The notes under the pieces are model-generated. The model was not told the origin of the DNA. It did not search any database and was given only the letters and a program-made list of their open reading frames with translations. Below, one piece after another: positions 9,485 through 18,360 of a stretch of 64,000 nt of DNA (positions are counted from its first letter, which is position 1; every line of letters starts with the position of its first letter). The stretch is from Photobacterium piscicola (GTDB taxonomy: Bacteria > Pseudomonadota > Gammaproteobacteria > Enterobacterales > Vibrionaceae): positions 1 to 64,000 of the forward strand of contig NZ_FUZI01000007.1 in NCBI RefSeq assembly GCF_900166965.1. The letters run 5' to 3'. The position numbers and the translations under genes were made by a program.

Positions 9485-9511
9485 AAGGCATGCTTTGAGC
9501 ATGCCTTTTTT
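9485..9511 (+). terminator. cadBA operon terminator
   Basis: AAGGCATGCT / AGCATGCCTT stem, 3-nt loop, then T6, 26 bases after the cadA stop. Confidence 0.9.
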
Positions 9512-9595
9512 GATTATTTTGTTATCACTCTAACAAAAATGCACGCCAAAAAGGTATAAAGTGTCATATCACTGACTTTAAAGCAGAACATTGAA

Positions 9596-10288
9596 ATGTT
9601 TAAAAAACATCTGTTAGCCTTAGTATGTATCTGTATTAGCCCTGCCGTTATTGCTAACCCCTCAGTACCACAGCCATCAAACACTATTAGCTATAACTTG
9701 TTTCTCATTCCTAATCATACCGTTGATAAAACCGTATCGACCATCAGTAACCAACTTAAACAACAGCAATTAGCATCACTTTATAGCCAAGGCTTTCTGC
9801 CACATATCACGCTTTATTTAACTGAATACCCAACTAATAATCTCAACTCACTCAAACAACAAGCGCAACAACTGGCAAACCAATGGCACCGTTTTGATTT
9901 AACGCTGGATCATATTCAACGGACAAAAGGAAATTGGTTAATGCTGGATGTTAACAATACACCTGAGTTACAACGATTAGCCGATACCGCAGCAATAATG
10001 GCGGCCCCACTTCGAACCATGGATCCAAAAATTCCGACATGGGTAAGCCACTATCCTGAAAAATCAGCTGCATTTCAGCGCTATGGCAGTCCAAATGTAT
10101 TTACTAATTTTGAACCACATATCACCTTATTAGCACAATCTGATCCGCATAAACTGACCCAATTTATGACAAATTATGGTGATCAGTTTCAACCCGTGCA
10201 TTTTAAAGCACTCGGCATTGGTATCGCCGCTGTTAATAGTAACGGCCAAGCTAAAGCGGTGATTGCAAGTTACTCATTTCCTAAATAG
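9596..10288 (+). CDS. exported 2H phosphoesterase-like protein
   Basis: 230 residues with a typical signal peptide (MFKK, hydrophobic stretch, cleavage probably after A20). The mature part has two H-x-T motifs, H70-I-T72 (LPHITLYL) and H175-I-T177 (EPHITLLA), spaced ~105 residues: the hallmark of the 2H phosphoesterase / 2'-5' RNA ligase fold, which acts on 2',3'-cyclic or 2'-5' phosphodiesters. Most characterised members are cytosolic, so export is unusual. It is monocistronic, has its own start after cadA's terminator, and ends at a bidirectional terminator. Fold likely; substrate unknown. Confidence 0.75.
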   Translation: MFKKHLLALVCICISPAVIANPSVPQPSNTISYNLFLIPNHTVDKTVSTISNQLKQQQLASLYSQGFLPHITLYLTEYPTNNLNSLKQQAQQLANQWHRFDLTLDHIQRTKGNWLMLDVNNTPELQRLADTAAIMAAPLRTMDPKIPTWVSHYPEKSAAFQRYGSPNVFTNFEPHITLLAQSDPHKLTQFMTNYGDQFQPVHFKALGIGIAAVNSNGQAKAVIASYSFPK

Positions 10289-10295
10289 CAGCCAT

Positions 10296-10328
10296 AAAAA
10301 AGCTTCAATCGTTAATTGAAGCTTTTTT
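10296..10328. terminator. bidirectional terminator
   Basis: 14-bp perfect stem AAAAAAGCTTCAAT / ATTGAAGCTTTTTT, 5-nt loop; Ts on both sides. Serves the 2H gene (plus) and the RIO kinase gene (minus). Confidence 0.9.
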
Positions 10329-10362
10329 AATAACAATATTAAACAGTAAACAAAGATAGTGA

Positions 10363-11226
10363 TTACTCACATTCTTCTTCATTGGTATCCATCAATCGAG
10401 CTCGGCGTAACTCAGCCTCTGCCATCACAGCATTAATTTCAGCCATTAAGCCATCAATATCAGCATCCATTTCACTTTCAATAAATACACCCGTTAATTC
10501 AGTATCAGGATTGAGAGTGCCAGCCTGAAACAATGCCCACATTTCTTTCGCATATTGCGTTTCAAGTAATTCAGGTGCGTATTGGCCATAATAATGCGCC
10601 ATATTATTTACATCACGCTCAAGCATCCATTTCGCATTATTATTTGCTGAAGCATCTACGGCTTGAGGTAAATCGATAATCACAGGACCTTGACCATCAA
10701 CAAGCACATTAAATTCAGATAAATCACCGTGAATAATACCAATACATAACATACGGGTGATGTAATTAATCATCACCGCATGATCGCGTAAAGCTTGTTC
10801 TTTCGTTAGCGTAATATCATTTAAGCGAGGCGCAACAGCACCATCGGCATCAGTGATCAATTCCATTAACAACACACCGTCAAAACAACCGTAAGGAATA
10901 GGTGCGCGTACATCCGCTTTTAGTAATAAAGACAAAGCATCAACTTCAGCTTGTTGCCATACTTTTTCTTGCTCATCTCTACCAAACTTTGAGCCTTTTT
11001 CCATCGCGCGAGCACGACGACTATTACGTACCTTACGCCCCTCACGGTAAGTTACCGCTTTCTTAAAGCTGCGTTGGTCAATTTCTTTATAGACTTTAGC
11101 ACAACAAATTTTGCCACCACTGCGAACAACATACACAGAGGCTTCTTTACCGCTCATCAGTTGAGATAAAACGTCATCAATAAGACCATCTTCAACTAGG
11201 GGTTGTAATCGTGGAGGAATCTTCAT
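10363..11226 (-). CDS. RIO1-family serine/threonine protein kinase
   Basis: 287 residues, cytosolic. Glycine-rich loop replacement SGKEASVYVV (25-34), ATP-anchoring K44, catalytic HGDLSEFN (166-173) with D168 and N173, and metal-binding IIDLPQ with D185: all key RIO residues are intact. The basic RKVRNSRRARAMEKGSKF loop is also typical of RIO1. C-terminal acidic tail. RIO1 proteins assist small-subunit maturation in archaea and eukaryotes; the bacterial role is not settled and has been linked to stress and swarming in some gammaproteobacteria. Single-gene unit divergent from the porin gene. Confidence 0.85.
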   Translation of the reverse strand: MKIPPRLQPLVEDGLIDDVLSQLMSGKEASVYVVRSGGKICCAKVYKEIDQRSFKKAVTYREGRKVRNSRRARAMEKGSKFGRDEQEKVWQQAEVDALSLLLKADVRAPIPYGCFDGVLLMELITDADGAVAPRLNDITLTKEQALRDHAVMINYITRMLCIGIIHGDLSEFNVLVDGQGPVIIDLPQAVDASANNNAKWMLERDVNNMAHYYGQYAPELLETQYAKEMWALFQAGTLNPDTELTGVFIESEMDADIDGLMAEINAVMAEAELRRARLMDTNEEECE

Positions 11227-11522
11227 TACACCTACATTTACCAGTAACTAGGAATATACCTGTTTATAATATCGCATTATCGCTAGCTAAAATTTTTTAA
11301 CAAGTCTTGCGCAAAAGGATTTGTTAATAAACTGACCGCCCACCAGCCAACAACAGTAAATATACGTCACAAAAAAAACATTATTAGCCATTAAAAACAA
11401 CAACATAAAATTCCATTCTTCAATATAGATTTAGGTTTCAACGACTCGCATTATTAGTGTCAATAAAAAGCTAGCAATTGATAGTCACTAATTAAAAAAT
11501 AACAATAATAATGAGATCTTAT

Positions 11523-12845
11523 ATGAAGAAATGCTTGGCTACGCAAAAAACATTACTCTCCATCGCTATCATTGGAGCAGTAACACTTTCCCCGTTAGCA
11601 ATTGCTAACACCACACCTCAAAATGGCTTTATTAACGGCTCATCACTTAATACAAAACTCATCAGTGATACTCGTGTTCGTAGCAATAATACTCACCCTA
11701 ACTCTGATTTTCATAGTCGATTAAATTATTCATCTTATAACGCTATCGTTGATTTTAATTCAGGCTATTACAATCAATTTATAGGCGTCGATGTTGCTGG
11801 TTATTTAGCAGGAGATATCTATAACAATAGTCTTCAAAATGATAATGATGAATATTTATCAAATGAGATCTCATTATCAAATAACCAAGATTGGGGCGCA
11901 GGTGATGGCCCACATTTCAAGCTTTATACTGCTGCGGTTAAATTTCAATACCACGATATTTTTAAGGGTAAAGTCGGCTTAATTCAATCAACGGGTAATG
12001 GTACTGTGGGTAACGTCTGGTCATTTGTTCCAGGTACTTATCGCGGTTTAGAAGTTAACGCCTATATTGGTAGTGGCAAGTTAACCTATTTTTGGGCTGA
12101 TAAATACACTGCGCCTTGGTTACTGAGTGAAGATGATTATATTGGCTGGGCAAACACTAAATGGAATTACTTGCATTCAATAGGCTATGCGAATCAATTC
12201 GGTAACTTTAGCTACAACCTTGGTATAGGCCAAGCTATGGATGTGCATTATAGCGACAGTAATCGTAGTGTTAATCCAATATCTTATAAATTCTATACCC
12301 AGTATATTGTTAATAGCCAAATAATATTAGCCGCTGATTTTTATGGTGTTAAGGATAAAGTTAAATATAACGGCTTAGGATATATGAGTGGTTTATCTCT
12401 AAATATTAATCAAGGCCGCTGGGGCTGGTTATCACAGTTAAGGTACGCTAATAGCCATAACGACATTGAGATTGTGCCACGTACCATCTATACCTACGCG
12501 ATGAATAATGGTAGCTGGTCGCAATTTTGGGATGCATTATCTGATTGGAACCAATCAGGTGAAACATCATTGTATAACCGCTTATCGTTTAATGCAGGCA
12601 ATGGCTGGAATTACTACATGGGTGTAGGATATGGCTCAGGAATGGATCAAACTAAAGTCGGCTATAGCAGTGAAGCCGCGGTCAACGGTACGATTGGATA
12701 CACCTTACAGCAAAGCACATTAAAAGGCAGTGTGGTACAGCTACACACTACATGGTTAACTCGTGATGAAGTTAAATCAGCGACAGTCGGTAAAGATGAA
12801 ACTGATGTCCGCTTACAAGTCATCATTCCCTATACTGTGTTTTAA
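11523..12845 (+). CDS. OprD-family outer-membrane porin
   Basis: 440 residues from ATG 11523, which has a GAG 6-8 bases upstream; ATG 11511 lacks a ribosome site. Signal peptide ends near LSPLAIA. The mature protein opens with GFINGSSLNTKLISDTRVRSN, like OprD-type specific channels, is rich in Gly/Tyr/Trp/Asn with alternating hydrophobicity, has no cysteines after the signal, and ends in Phe (IPYTVF), the BAM recognition signature. Predicted 16-18 strand channel for small anionic or peptide-like solutes; substrate cannot be read. Monocistronic. The 296-base upstream gap holds an interrupted TTAGTG/CACTAA repeat at 11453-11491. Confidence 0.72.
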   Translation: MKKCLATQKTLLSIAIIGAVTLSPLAIANTTPQNGFINGSSLNTKLISDTRVRSNNTHPNSDFHSRLNYSSYNAIVDFNSGYYNQFIGVDVAGYLAGDIYNNSLQNDNDEYLSNEISLSNNQDWGAGDGPHFKLYTAAVKFQYHDIFKGKVGLIQSTGNGTVGNVWSFVPGTYRGLEVNAYIGSGKLTYFWADKYTAPWLLSEDDYIGWANTKWNYLHSIGYANQFGNFSYNLGIGQAMDVHYSDSNRSVNPISYKFYTQYIVNSQIILAADFYGVKDKVKYNGLGYMSGLSLNINQGRWGWLSQLRYANSHNDIEIVPRTIYTYAMNNGSWSQFWDALSDWNQSGETSLYNRLSFNAGNGWNYYMGVGYGSGMDQTKVGYSSEAAVNGTIGYTLQQSTLKGSVVQLHTTWLTRDEVKSATVGKDETDVRLQVIIPYTVF

Positions 12846-12866
12846 CAACAAAGATCACTGACATTT

Positions 12867-12892
12867 AGCCTCAACATCAAGTTGAGGCTTTT
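12867..12892 (+). terminator. porin gene terminator
   Basis: AGCCTCAAC / GTTGAGGCT stem with 5-nt loop and four Ts, 21 bases after the stop codon. Confidence 0.8.
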
Positions 12893-13024
12893 GATAAGCT
12901 ATCACTATAGTGATTACCAAATATAACTAATGGTAAAAAATAACAAGGGGGACTTAAACCCGCTTTCCTTTGATTGATGACAAGGTGAAAAGCGAACTTA
13001 AGAAAGTTGGAATAACCATGAGGC

Positions 13025-13057
13025 AAAAAAAAAGCCTCAATCTTACGATTAAGGCTT
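13025..13057 (-). terminator. tRNA-Leu terminator
   Basis: On the minus strand AAAGCCTTAATC pairs with GATTGAGGCTTT (one G-U) across GTAA, followed by nine Ts; 12 bases beyond the tRNA 3' end. Confidence 0.85.
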
Positions 13058-13069
13058 TTCTCTGAAATT

Positions 13070-13154
13070 TGGTGCCCGAGGACGGACTTGAACCGTCACT
13101 CCCGAAGGAAACGGATTTTGAATCCGTCGTGTATACCAATTTCACCACTCGGGC
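13070..13154 (-). tRNA. leuX: tRNA-Leu (anticodon CAA)
   Basis: 85-nt class II tRNA with encoded CCA. Minus strand: acceptor GCCCGAG/CTCGGGC, anticodon stem ACGGA/TCCGT around the loop TTCAAAA giving anticodon CAA (reads UUG), long variable arm with a TTCG-type hairpin, T arm GACGG-TTCAAGT-CCGTC, discriminator A. The symbol is by analogy with E. coli tRNA-Leu(CAA). Single-gene unit with own promoter and terminator. The plus-strand context shows no integrase or att duplication. Confidence 0.95.
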
Positions 13155-13165
13155 TTATGGCGGCT

Positions 13166-13193
13166 ATTATACGTATATCGTATTGATGCGCAA
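13166..13193 (-). promoter_or_regulatory. tRNA-Leu promoter
   Basis: Minus-strand TTGCGC (13188-13193), 16-nt spacer, perfect TATAAT (13166-13171), then AGCCGCC, a GC-rich discriminator. Eleven bases separate the -10 from the mature tRNA. Confidence 0.75.
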
Positions 13194-13395
13194 GCGTTAA
13201 TCCATACAATTTACTATATTAAATGTTAAGCGTTGGTTTTTTGATCCAATATTAATTTATTGATGATAATCAGACCGAAATCAATATAAGTATTAATATA
13301 TTTTGTAGCAATTTTGTACATTCATTCGCATTTAATTTACTGCTACACTGCCGACAACAAGGACTTGCCCAACCATTATTGATACTGGAACCATC

Positions 13396-13887
13396 ATGCA
13401 GAAAAAGAAACAGCTACAAACTACCGTTTCACACCAATATCCTAGTTTATTACGTCGTTTAGGGGCTTGGTTCTACGATACGCTTATCGTCACTGCTATT
13501 TTAATGGTTGCAGGCGCACTGGCAATGGCCATTGTTGCCACTTTACTCGCGGTGGGTGTGCTCACTTTAGGTGACTACCAAGATGCCAGTGCTTATTTGA
13601 TGTCGAATCCTACAGCAAGCATGTTATATAGCGCTTACCTTGCTATCGTTATTATTGGTTTTTATAGCTACTTTTGGACTCAAGCAGGACAAACATTGGG
13701 AATGCGAGCATGGAAACTAAAACTTCAAAATGAAGATGGTTCTCATATTAAAATTACTCAAGCTTTTATTCGTATTGCAACATCAGCATTTGGTTTAGGT
13801 AACTTACTTGCCTTTAATAATAAGCGCCGTTCAATGCAAGATATTATGGCGGAATGTGAAATGGTCGTAACTGAAAAAGTGCACTAA
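13396..13887 (+). CDS. RDD-family membrane protein
   Basis: 163 residues. Starts with the RDD signature: SLLRRLGAWFYDTLIV, with the R-x-x-A-x-x-x-D pattern at ~20-28 in the first of three to four membrane segments. The RRSMQDIMAEC motif near the end is also typical (conserved Arg/Asp at the inner face). Some RDD proteins have been linked to ion or osmolyte exchange, others are uncharacterised. Convergent with lptG and sharing its terminator; the same neighbour occurs in vibrios as far as I recall. Function unknown. Confidence 0.8.
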   Translation: MQKKKQLQTTVSHQYPSLLRRLGAWFYDTLIVTAILMVAGALAMAIVATLLAVGVLTLGDYQDASAYLMSNPTASMLYSAYLAIVIIGFYSYFWTQAGQTLGMRAWKLKLQNEDGSHIKITQAFIRIATSAFGLGNLLAFNNKRRSMQDIMAECEMVVTEKVH

Positions 13888-13918
13888 TACATCATCAGTC
13901 TTAATAAAAATCAGTCAT

Positions 13919-13946
13919 AAAAAAGGAGCCCTTAGGCTCCTTTTTT
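13919..13946. terminator. bidirectional terminator (RDD gene / lptG)
   Basis: 12-bp perfect stem AAAAAAGGAGCC / GGCTCCTTTTTT with CTTA loop, between two convergent stops. Confidence 0.92.
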
Positions 13947-13951
13947 AATCA

Positions 13952-15025
13952 CTATAATTTACGTCGAAGTAAATAAATCGTAATAGCTAAAAACACCAGA
14001 CTAGGCGCAAGAGCACCAATAACAGGGGGTAAGTTATAGACTAAGCTCATCGGGCCAAAGACTTCATTGGAAATATAAAATGCAAATCCAAAGATAACCC
14101 CAGATAACACGCGCGCTCCCATCGTCACCGAGCGTAACGGCCCAAAGACAAATGACAATGCTAGCAACATCATTACTCCAATGGAGACAGGTTGCAGTGC
14201 TTTACGCCAAAAGGCGAGTTCATAACGCATTGCATCTTGCTTAGATTCTTTTAAATAACCCACATAATCATATAACCCAGACAGTGATAGCTCTTCTGGT
14301 TTTACCGTAACCACCGCTAACTTATCAGGGGTTAATGTTGTATCCCATTTCTTAGTATCATAATGAGTATTGGTAATCTGCGCCTTGTTAGTCATATCCG
14401 TTACCGTCACATTATGCATCGTCCAGCCAAGCTTCACGTCATAAGTTGCCGTTTTTGCAGATAACACATCCAACAGTTTATCTTGGTTATTAAATTGCCA
14501 AATATTGACCACATCGATTTGGTTTTTATCATGCACACGGCCAAGATAAATAAAATCATTATCATCTTTTGCCCACACACCACTTTGAACCGATAGCATA
14601 CTACCGCCACTGATCCATAAAGCTCGCAACTCACGCGCTGACTTTTGCGCTTGCGGTGCGCCCCATTGCCCAAGTAACGTCACAATGATCATTAACGGTA
14701 CTGCGGTTTTTAAGGTTGATAAACCAATATCTAACTTAGAAAAGCCTGCCGCTTGCATCACCACCAGCTCAGAGCTTGATGCCAACATACCTAGACCAAT
14801 CAAAGCGCCAAGTAATACCGCCATCGGGAAAAATGTTACGATATCTTGTGGCATGGATAACAACACAAAATACAATGCTTTCAGTAAATCATAACTACCT
14901 TGACCGACTTTACGTAGCTGCTCAACATATTTAATGATGGCAGAGAGTCCAACGAGAGTTGATAAGGTTAATGCCGATGTTGCAATAATAGTTCGGCCAA
15001 TATACCAGTCGAGAATTTTAAACAT
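13952..15025 (-). CDS. lptG: LPS export permease LptG
   Basis: 357 residues. Inner-membrane half of the LptB2FG ABC transporter that pulls lipopolysaccharide from the inner membrane and feeds it to LptC/LptA. Begins MFKILDWYIGRTI, as in the family; three N-terminal membrane helices, a periplasmic jellyroll domain (~130-265), then three helices ending in a basic tail. The conserved SSSELVVMQAAG cytosolic coupling region (LptB contact) is present. Its start codon overlaps the lptF stop by one base (TAATG), so the pair is translationally coupled. Confidence 0.96.
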   Translation of the reverse strand: MFKILDWYIGRTIIATSALTLSTLVGLSAIIKYVEQLRKVGQGSYDLLKALYFVLLSMPQDIVTFFPMAVLLGALIGLGMLASSSELVVMQAAGFSKLDIGLSTLKTAVPLMIIVTLLGQWGAPQAQKSARELRALWISGGSMLSVQSGVWAKDDNDFIYLGRVHDKNQIDVVNIWQFNNQDKLLDVLSAKTATYDVKLGWTMHNVTVTDMTNKAQITNTHYDTKKWDTTLTPDKLAVVTVKPEELSLSGLYDYVGYLKESKQDAMRYELAFWRKALQPVSIGVMMLLALSFVFGPLRSVTMGARVLSGVIFGFAFYISNEVFGPMSLVYNLPPVIGALAPSLVFLAITIYLLRRKL

Positions 15026-16125
15026 TAACCACGTCTCCGTAATTTATCTTTGAGGCGTCGAATCGGTAAACTATCCCAGCTATTTAAAGCGATTGCGATC
15101 AATAACGCGCCAATATTAATCGGCCACATTCCCATCCAACCAGGAATAAAACCATCTTCAATCGCAGATTTTGCCGATGATATTGCTAAGAAATACGCTA
15201 AATAAATTAATACCGCAGGCGCTAATTTAGCAAAACGTCCCTGACGAGGGTTTACCGCAGATAATGGCACCACAATCATAACTAATAGTGGAATACATAA
15301 AATTAACGATAATCGCCATTGCAATTCAGCAGTTGCCGCTAAACTTGGATCTTTTAATAACTCAGCGGTCGTTTTCGCTTCCCAATCACGAGAGCCTTGT
15401 TTCACTTTACGCTGACCAATTAACGCTTGGTAATTATCAAACTGTGTAATGGCATAATTAAGTTTAGTAGGCACACCTTCATAACGGGTACCTTGCTGTA
15501 AGTCTAACATTTGACGACCGTCAGCTTGTTCGGTGACAAAACCACGATCAGCCACCATTACACTCGGTTGTAATGAATCTTGCGCTTTTAATTGGGCAAT
15601 AAACACTTTATGTAATTTGGAACCTTTATCGGTAATGTCATTAACAAATACCACCCCTGAGCCATTAGGTGCCATTTGGAATGTTCCTTTGACCAGCATA
15701 TTTAAACCCGGATCAGCCTTAGCTTGATCGGTAATCTGTTCAATTTTATTTTGAGCCCACGGCGCAACCCATAATGCATTGGCGGTGGCTATCGAGCCGG
15801 TAATTAAAGCTAAAGCTAATGCGGCACGAATAAGAAATTTATTTCCCATGCCAGTGGCGCTCATTACGGTAATTTCACTTTCAGCGTACAAACGGCCAAA
15901 TGTAAGTAAAATACCAATATATAAACTCAGTGGTAACATCAGCAATGCCATTGCCGGAATAGAAAGCCCCATTAAAGTCACAATCAGATCGCTCGGAATC
16001 GAACCATCCGTCGCTTGTGCTAAAATGCGAATGAACTTTTGGCTAATAAAGACAAGAAAAAGCACAAAAAGTACTGCTAATTGGCTTTTTACTGTCTCTC
16101 TCGTCAAATACCTAACAATAATCAC
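15025..16125 (-). CDS. lptF: LPS export permease LptF
   Basis: 366 residues, partner of LptG in the LptB2FG complex. MIIVRYLTRETVKSQ start, SESEITVMSATG-like coupling region (YAESEITVMSATGMG), periplasmic jellyroll, and C-terminal VVPLSAVNPRQGR conserved in LptF. Six membrane segments in the 3+3 arrangement. The start is GTG (16123-16125); the N-terminal residues match E. coli LptF at exactly this point, which supports it. Divergent from pepA with a ~195-base control region. Confidence 0.96.
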   Translation of the reverse strand: MIIVRYLTRETVKSQLAVLFVLFLVFISQKFIRILAQATDGSIPSDLIVTLMGLSIPAMALLMLPLSLYIGILLTFGRLYAESEITVMSATGMGNKFLIRAALALALITGSIATANALWVAPWAQNKIEQITDQAKADPGLNMLVKGTFQMAPNGSGVVFVNDITDKGSKLHKVFIAQLKAQDSLQPSVMVADRGFVTEQADGRQMLDLQQGTRYEGVPTKLNYAITQFDNYQALIGQRKVKQGSRDWEAKTTAELLKDPSLAATAELQWRLSLILCIPLLVMIVVPLSAVNPRQGRFAKLAPAVLIYLAYFLAISSAKSAIEDGFIPGWMGMWPINIGALLIAIALNSWDSLPIRRLKDKLRRRG

Positions 16126-16319
16126 GCGTTATATTCCCATAGAAAACTTGTTTTTTTGATGGAATCACTATAGTTTTTGGTTAAATTAGTTATTTTTTTA
16201 TCTTTCGGCTGAATGTAAGTCCGCGCTTTAAGCCTATACCGAAATCTCGGCAGAGCAAGCAAGTGTGGTATTATCTAACATTTAGCGTTAATTGTCTTTA
16301 TAGGATGTTAGGAGTACGC
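16126..16319. promoter_or_regulatory. divergent lptF / pepA promoter region
   Basis: 194 bases. For pepA a TATTAT -10 sits at 16268-16273 with only a weak -35 16-17 nt upstream. The lptF promoter, on the other strand, is not clear. In E. coli PepA itself represses transcription of some genes, so self-control is possible but not visible here. Confidence 0.45.
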
Positions 16320-17828
16320 ATGGAGTTCAGTGTCAAAAGCGGTAGCCCCGAAAAACAGCGCAGTGCGTGTATTGTCGTGGGCGTATTTGAACCACGTCGC
16401 CTCTCTCCAATCGCGGAACAGCTAGACAAAATTAGTGATGGCTATATTAGCTCATTATTACGTCGTGGTGACCTTGAAGGTAAACCAGGACAGATGTTGT
16501 TATTACACCATGTTCCCAACGTATTGTCAGAACGAGTACTACTTGTTGGTTGTGGTAAAGAGCGTGAACTTGACGAACGCCAATACAAACAAATCATCAA
16601 GAAAACCATTAGCACCTTAAATGAAACTGGCTCAATGGAAGCGGTATGTTTCCTAACCGAGCTACATGTTAAAGGTCGCGATACCTACTGGAAAGTACGT
16701 CAAGCAGTAGAAACGACTAAAGATAGCCTTTATACCTTTAACCAGTTTAAAAGTAACAAGCCAGAGACGCGCCGTCCACTACGCAAGTTAGTTTTTAATG
16801 TACCCACTCGCCGTGAGCTTTCTTTGGGCGAACGTGCGATTGCACATGGTCTTGCTATTTCATCGGGTGTTAAAGCCAGTAAAGACCTTGGTAATATGCC
16901 ACCTAACGTTGCCAATCCTGCTTATTTAGCCTCACAGGCACGTCGTTTAGCTGATGATTTTGAAACAGTAAGTACCAAAATTATTGGTGAACAAGAAATG
17001 GCAACTTTAGGTATGACATCATACCTTGCTGTTGGTCAAGGCTCTAAAAACGAAGCCATGATGTCAGTTATTGAATACAAAGGCCATCCTGATCCTGAAA
17101 CCAAACCCATTGTTCTTGTGGGTAAAGGTTTAACTTTTGATTCAGGTGGTATTTCTATCAAACCTGGCGCACAAATGGATGAGATGAAGTACGACATGTG
17201 TGGTGCTGCATCTGTATTTGGTACCATGAAAGCACTGGCAAAACTGAATCTACCGATTAATGTTGTTGGTGTACTGGCGGGTTGTGAAAATATGCCCGGT
17301 GGTAACGCTTATCGCCCCGGTGATATTTTAACCACCATGTCAGGTCAGACGGTTGAAGTGCTAAATACCGATGCCGAAGGTCGATTGGTATTATGTGATG
17401 CATTAACTTACGTTGAGCGTTTTGAGCCTGAATGTGTGGTTGATGTAGCCACATTAACGGGCGCATGTGTGGTGGCGCTTGGTCATCATATTAGTGGCTT
17501 AATGGGTAACCATAATCCATTAGCGCATGAGTTAATTAATGCCTCAGAACAAGCAGGCGATCGTGCTTGGCGTCTACCGATGAGTGATGAGTACCAAGAG
17601 CAAATTGCCAGTCCATTTGCAGATATGGCGAACTTAGGCTCACCAGGTGCTGGTACCATTACGGCGGGTTGTTTCTTGTCGCGTTTTACCAAGAAATACA
17701 ACTGGGCTCACCTTGATATTGCAGGCACAGCTTGGAAAGGCGGTGCTGCAAAAGGCTCAACTGGACGTCCTGTGCCATTGTTGGTCCAATTCCTTCTCAA
17801 TCGAGCAGGCCAAGAGATTGTCGAATAA
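16320..17828 (+). CDS. pepA: leucyl aminopeptidase (PepA/XerB type)
   Basis: 502 residues from ATG 16320 (TTAGGAG 6 nt upstream), equal to the family length; an in-frame upstream start at 16263 has no ribosome site. M17 dizinc aminopeptidase, cytosolic hexamer that removes N-terminal residues. N-terminal macro-like domain ~1-165; catalytic domain with [17 protein letters not shown] and KYDMCGAA, and the M17 signature NTDAEGRL (metal and catalytic residues). In E. coli the same protein is the XerB accessory factor for site-specific recombination and represses carAB; whether this one binds DNA is not visible. A hairpin separates it from holC. Confidence 0.97.
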   Translation: MEFSVKSGSPEKQRSACIVVGVFEPRRLSPIAEQLDKISDGYISSLLRRGDLEGKPGQMLLLHHVPNVLSERVLLVGCGKERELDERQYKQIIKKTISTLNETGSMEAVCFLTELHVKGRDTYWKVRQAVETTKDSLYTFNQFKSNKPETRRPLRKLVFNVPTRRELSLGERAIAHGLAISSGVKASKDLGNMPPNVANPAYLASQARRLADDFETVSTKIIGEQEMATLGMTSYLAVGQGSKNEAMMSVIEYKGHPDPETKPIVLVGKGLTFDSGGISIKPGAQMDEMKYDMCGAASVFGTMKALAKLNLPINVVGVLAGCENMPGGNAYRPGDILTTMSGQTVEVLNTDAEGRLVLCDALTYVERFEPECVVDVATLTGACVVALGHHISGLMGNHNPLAHELINASEQAGDRAWRLPMSDEYQEQIASPFADMANLGSPGAGTITAGCFLSRFTKKYNWAHLDIAGTAWKGGAAKGSTGRPVPLLVQFLLNRAGQEIVE

Positions 17829-17836
17829 GACATTCA

Positions 17837-17863
17837 GAAAAGGGCCATTGGCCCTTTTCTTTT
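17837..17863 (+). terminator. pepA terminator
   Basis: GAAAAGGGCC / GGCCCTTTTC, 3-nt loop, then Ts, between pepA and holC. It probably ends most pepA transcripts; readthrough could still feed holC. Confidence 0.8.
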
Positions 17864-17876
17864 AGGACATTAATTT

Positions 17877-18332
17877 ATGACTCATGCTACGTTTTATATA
17901 TTAGATGATAAGCAAGATGGCGCTAATAGTGATTTTCAGTGGCATTTTGCTTGTCGTTGCGCAGCCATGAGTTACCGTCAAGGATTACGTGTTTACTTAC
18001 TTGCAGCAGATAAACAACAAGCAGAACAAATAGATGAATATCTATGGCAACAAGATCCCGATAACTTTATCCCTCACAATTTACTTGGAGAAGGACCAAG
18101 AGGCGGATCGCCGGTTGAGATTGGTTGGCCCGGTTTACGTTATAGCGGACACCGCGCAGTATTAATTAATTTAGCCGAAATTGTCGCAAATTTTGCGGTT
18201 AGCTTTGCACAAGTGGTAGACTTTGTCCCTTGCGATGAAACGCTCAAACAGCAAGCGCGCGAGCGTTACAAGGCTTATCGCCTTGCTGGCATTCAAATTA
18301 CGACTGCCAATGCTGTTACTGAGACGCCTTAA
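17877..18332 (+). CDS. holC: DNA polymerase III chi subunit
   Basis: 151 residues, normal size. Chi links SSB to the clamp loader through psi (HolD). The conserved ATFYIL start, CRCAAMSYRQGLRVYLL (helix and strand) and the LWQQDPDNFIPHNLLGEG block are typical of chi; the last region forms the psi/SSB-binding face. 28 bases upstream of valS, as in most gammaproteobacteria, so co-transcription with valS is likely. Confidence 0.93.
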   Translation: MTHATFYILDDKQDGANSDFQWHFACRCAAMSYRQGLRVYLLAADKQQAEQIDEYLWQQDPDNFIPHNLLGEGPRGGSPVEIGWPGLRYSGHRAVLINLAEIVANFAVSFAQVVDFVPCDETLKQQARERYKAYRLAGIQITTANAVTETP

Positions 18333-18360
18333 TTCCACATAGAATCCTTCTAAGAGCGCT

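Noticed and set aside
12954-13148. 64-codon minus-strand open frame
   Set aside because: It lies over tRNA-Leu(CAA) and its terminator; the peptide is a translation of the tRNA.
13070-13154. tRNA-Leu as an integration site for a mobile element
   Set aside because: No integrase, no direct duplication of the tRNA 3' end and no compositional island beside it.
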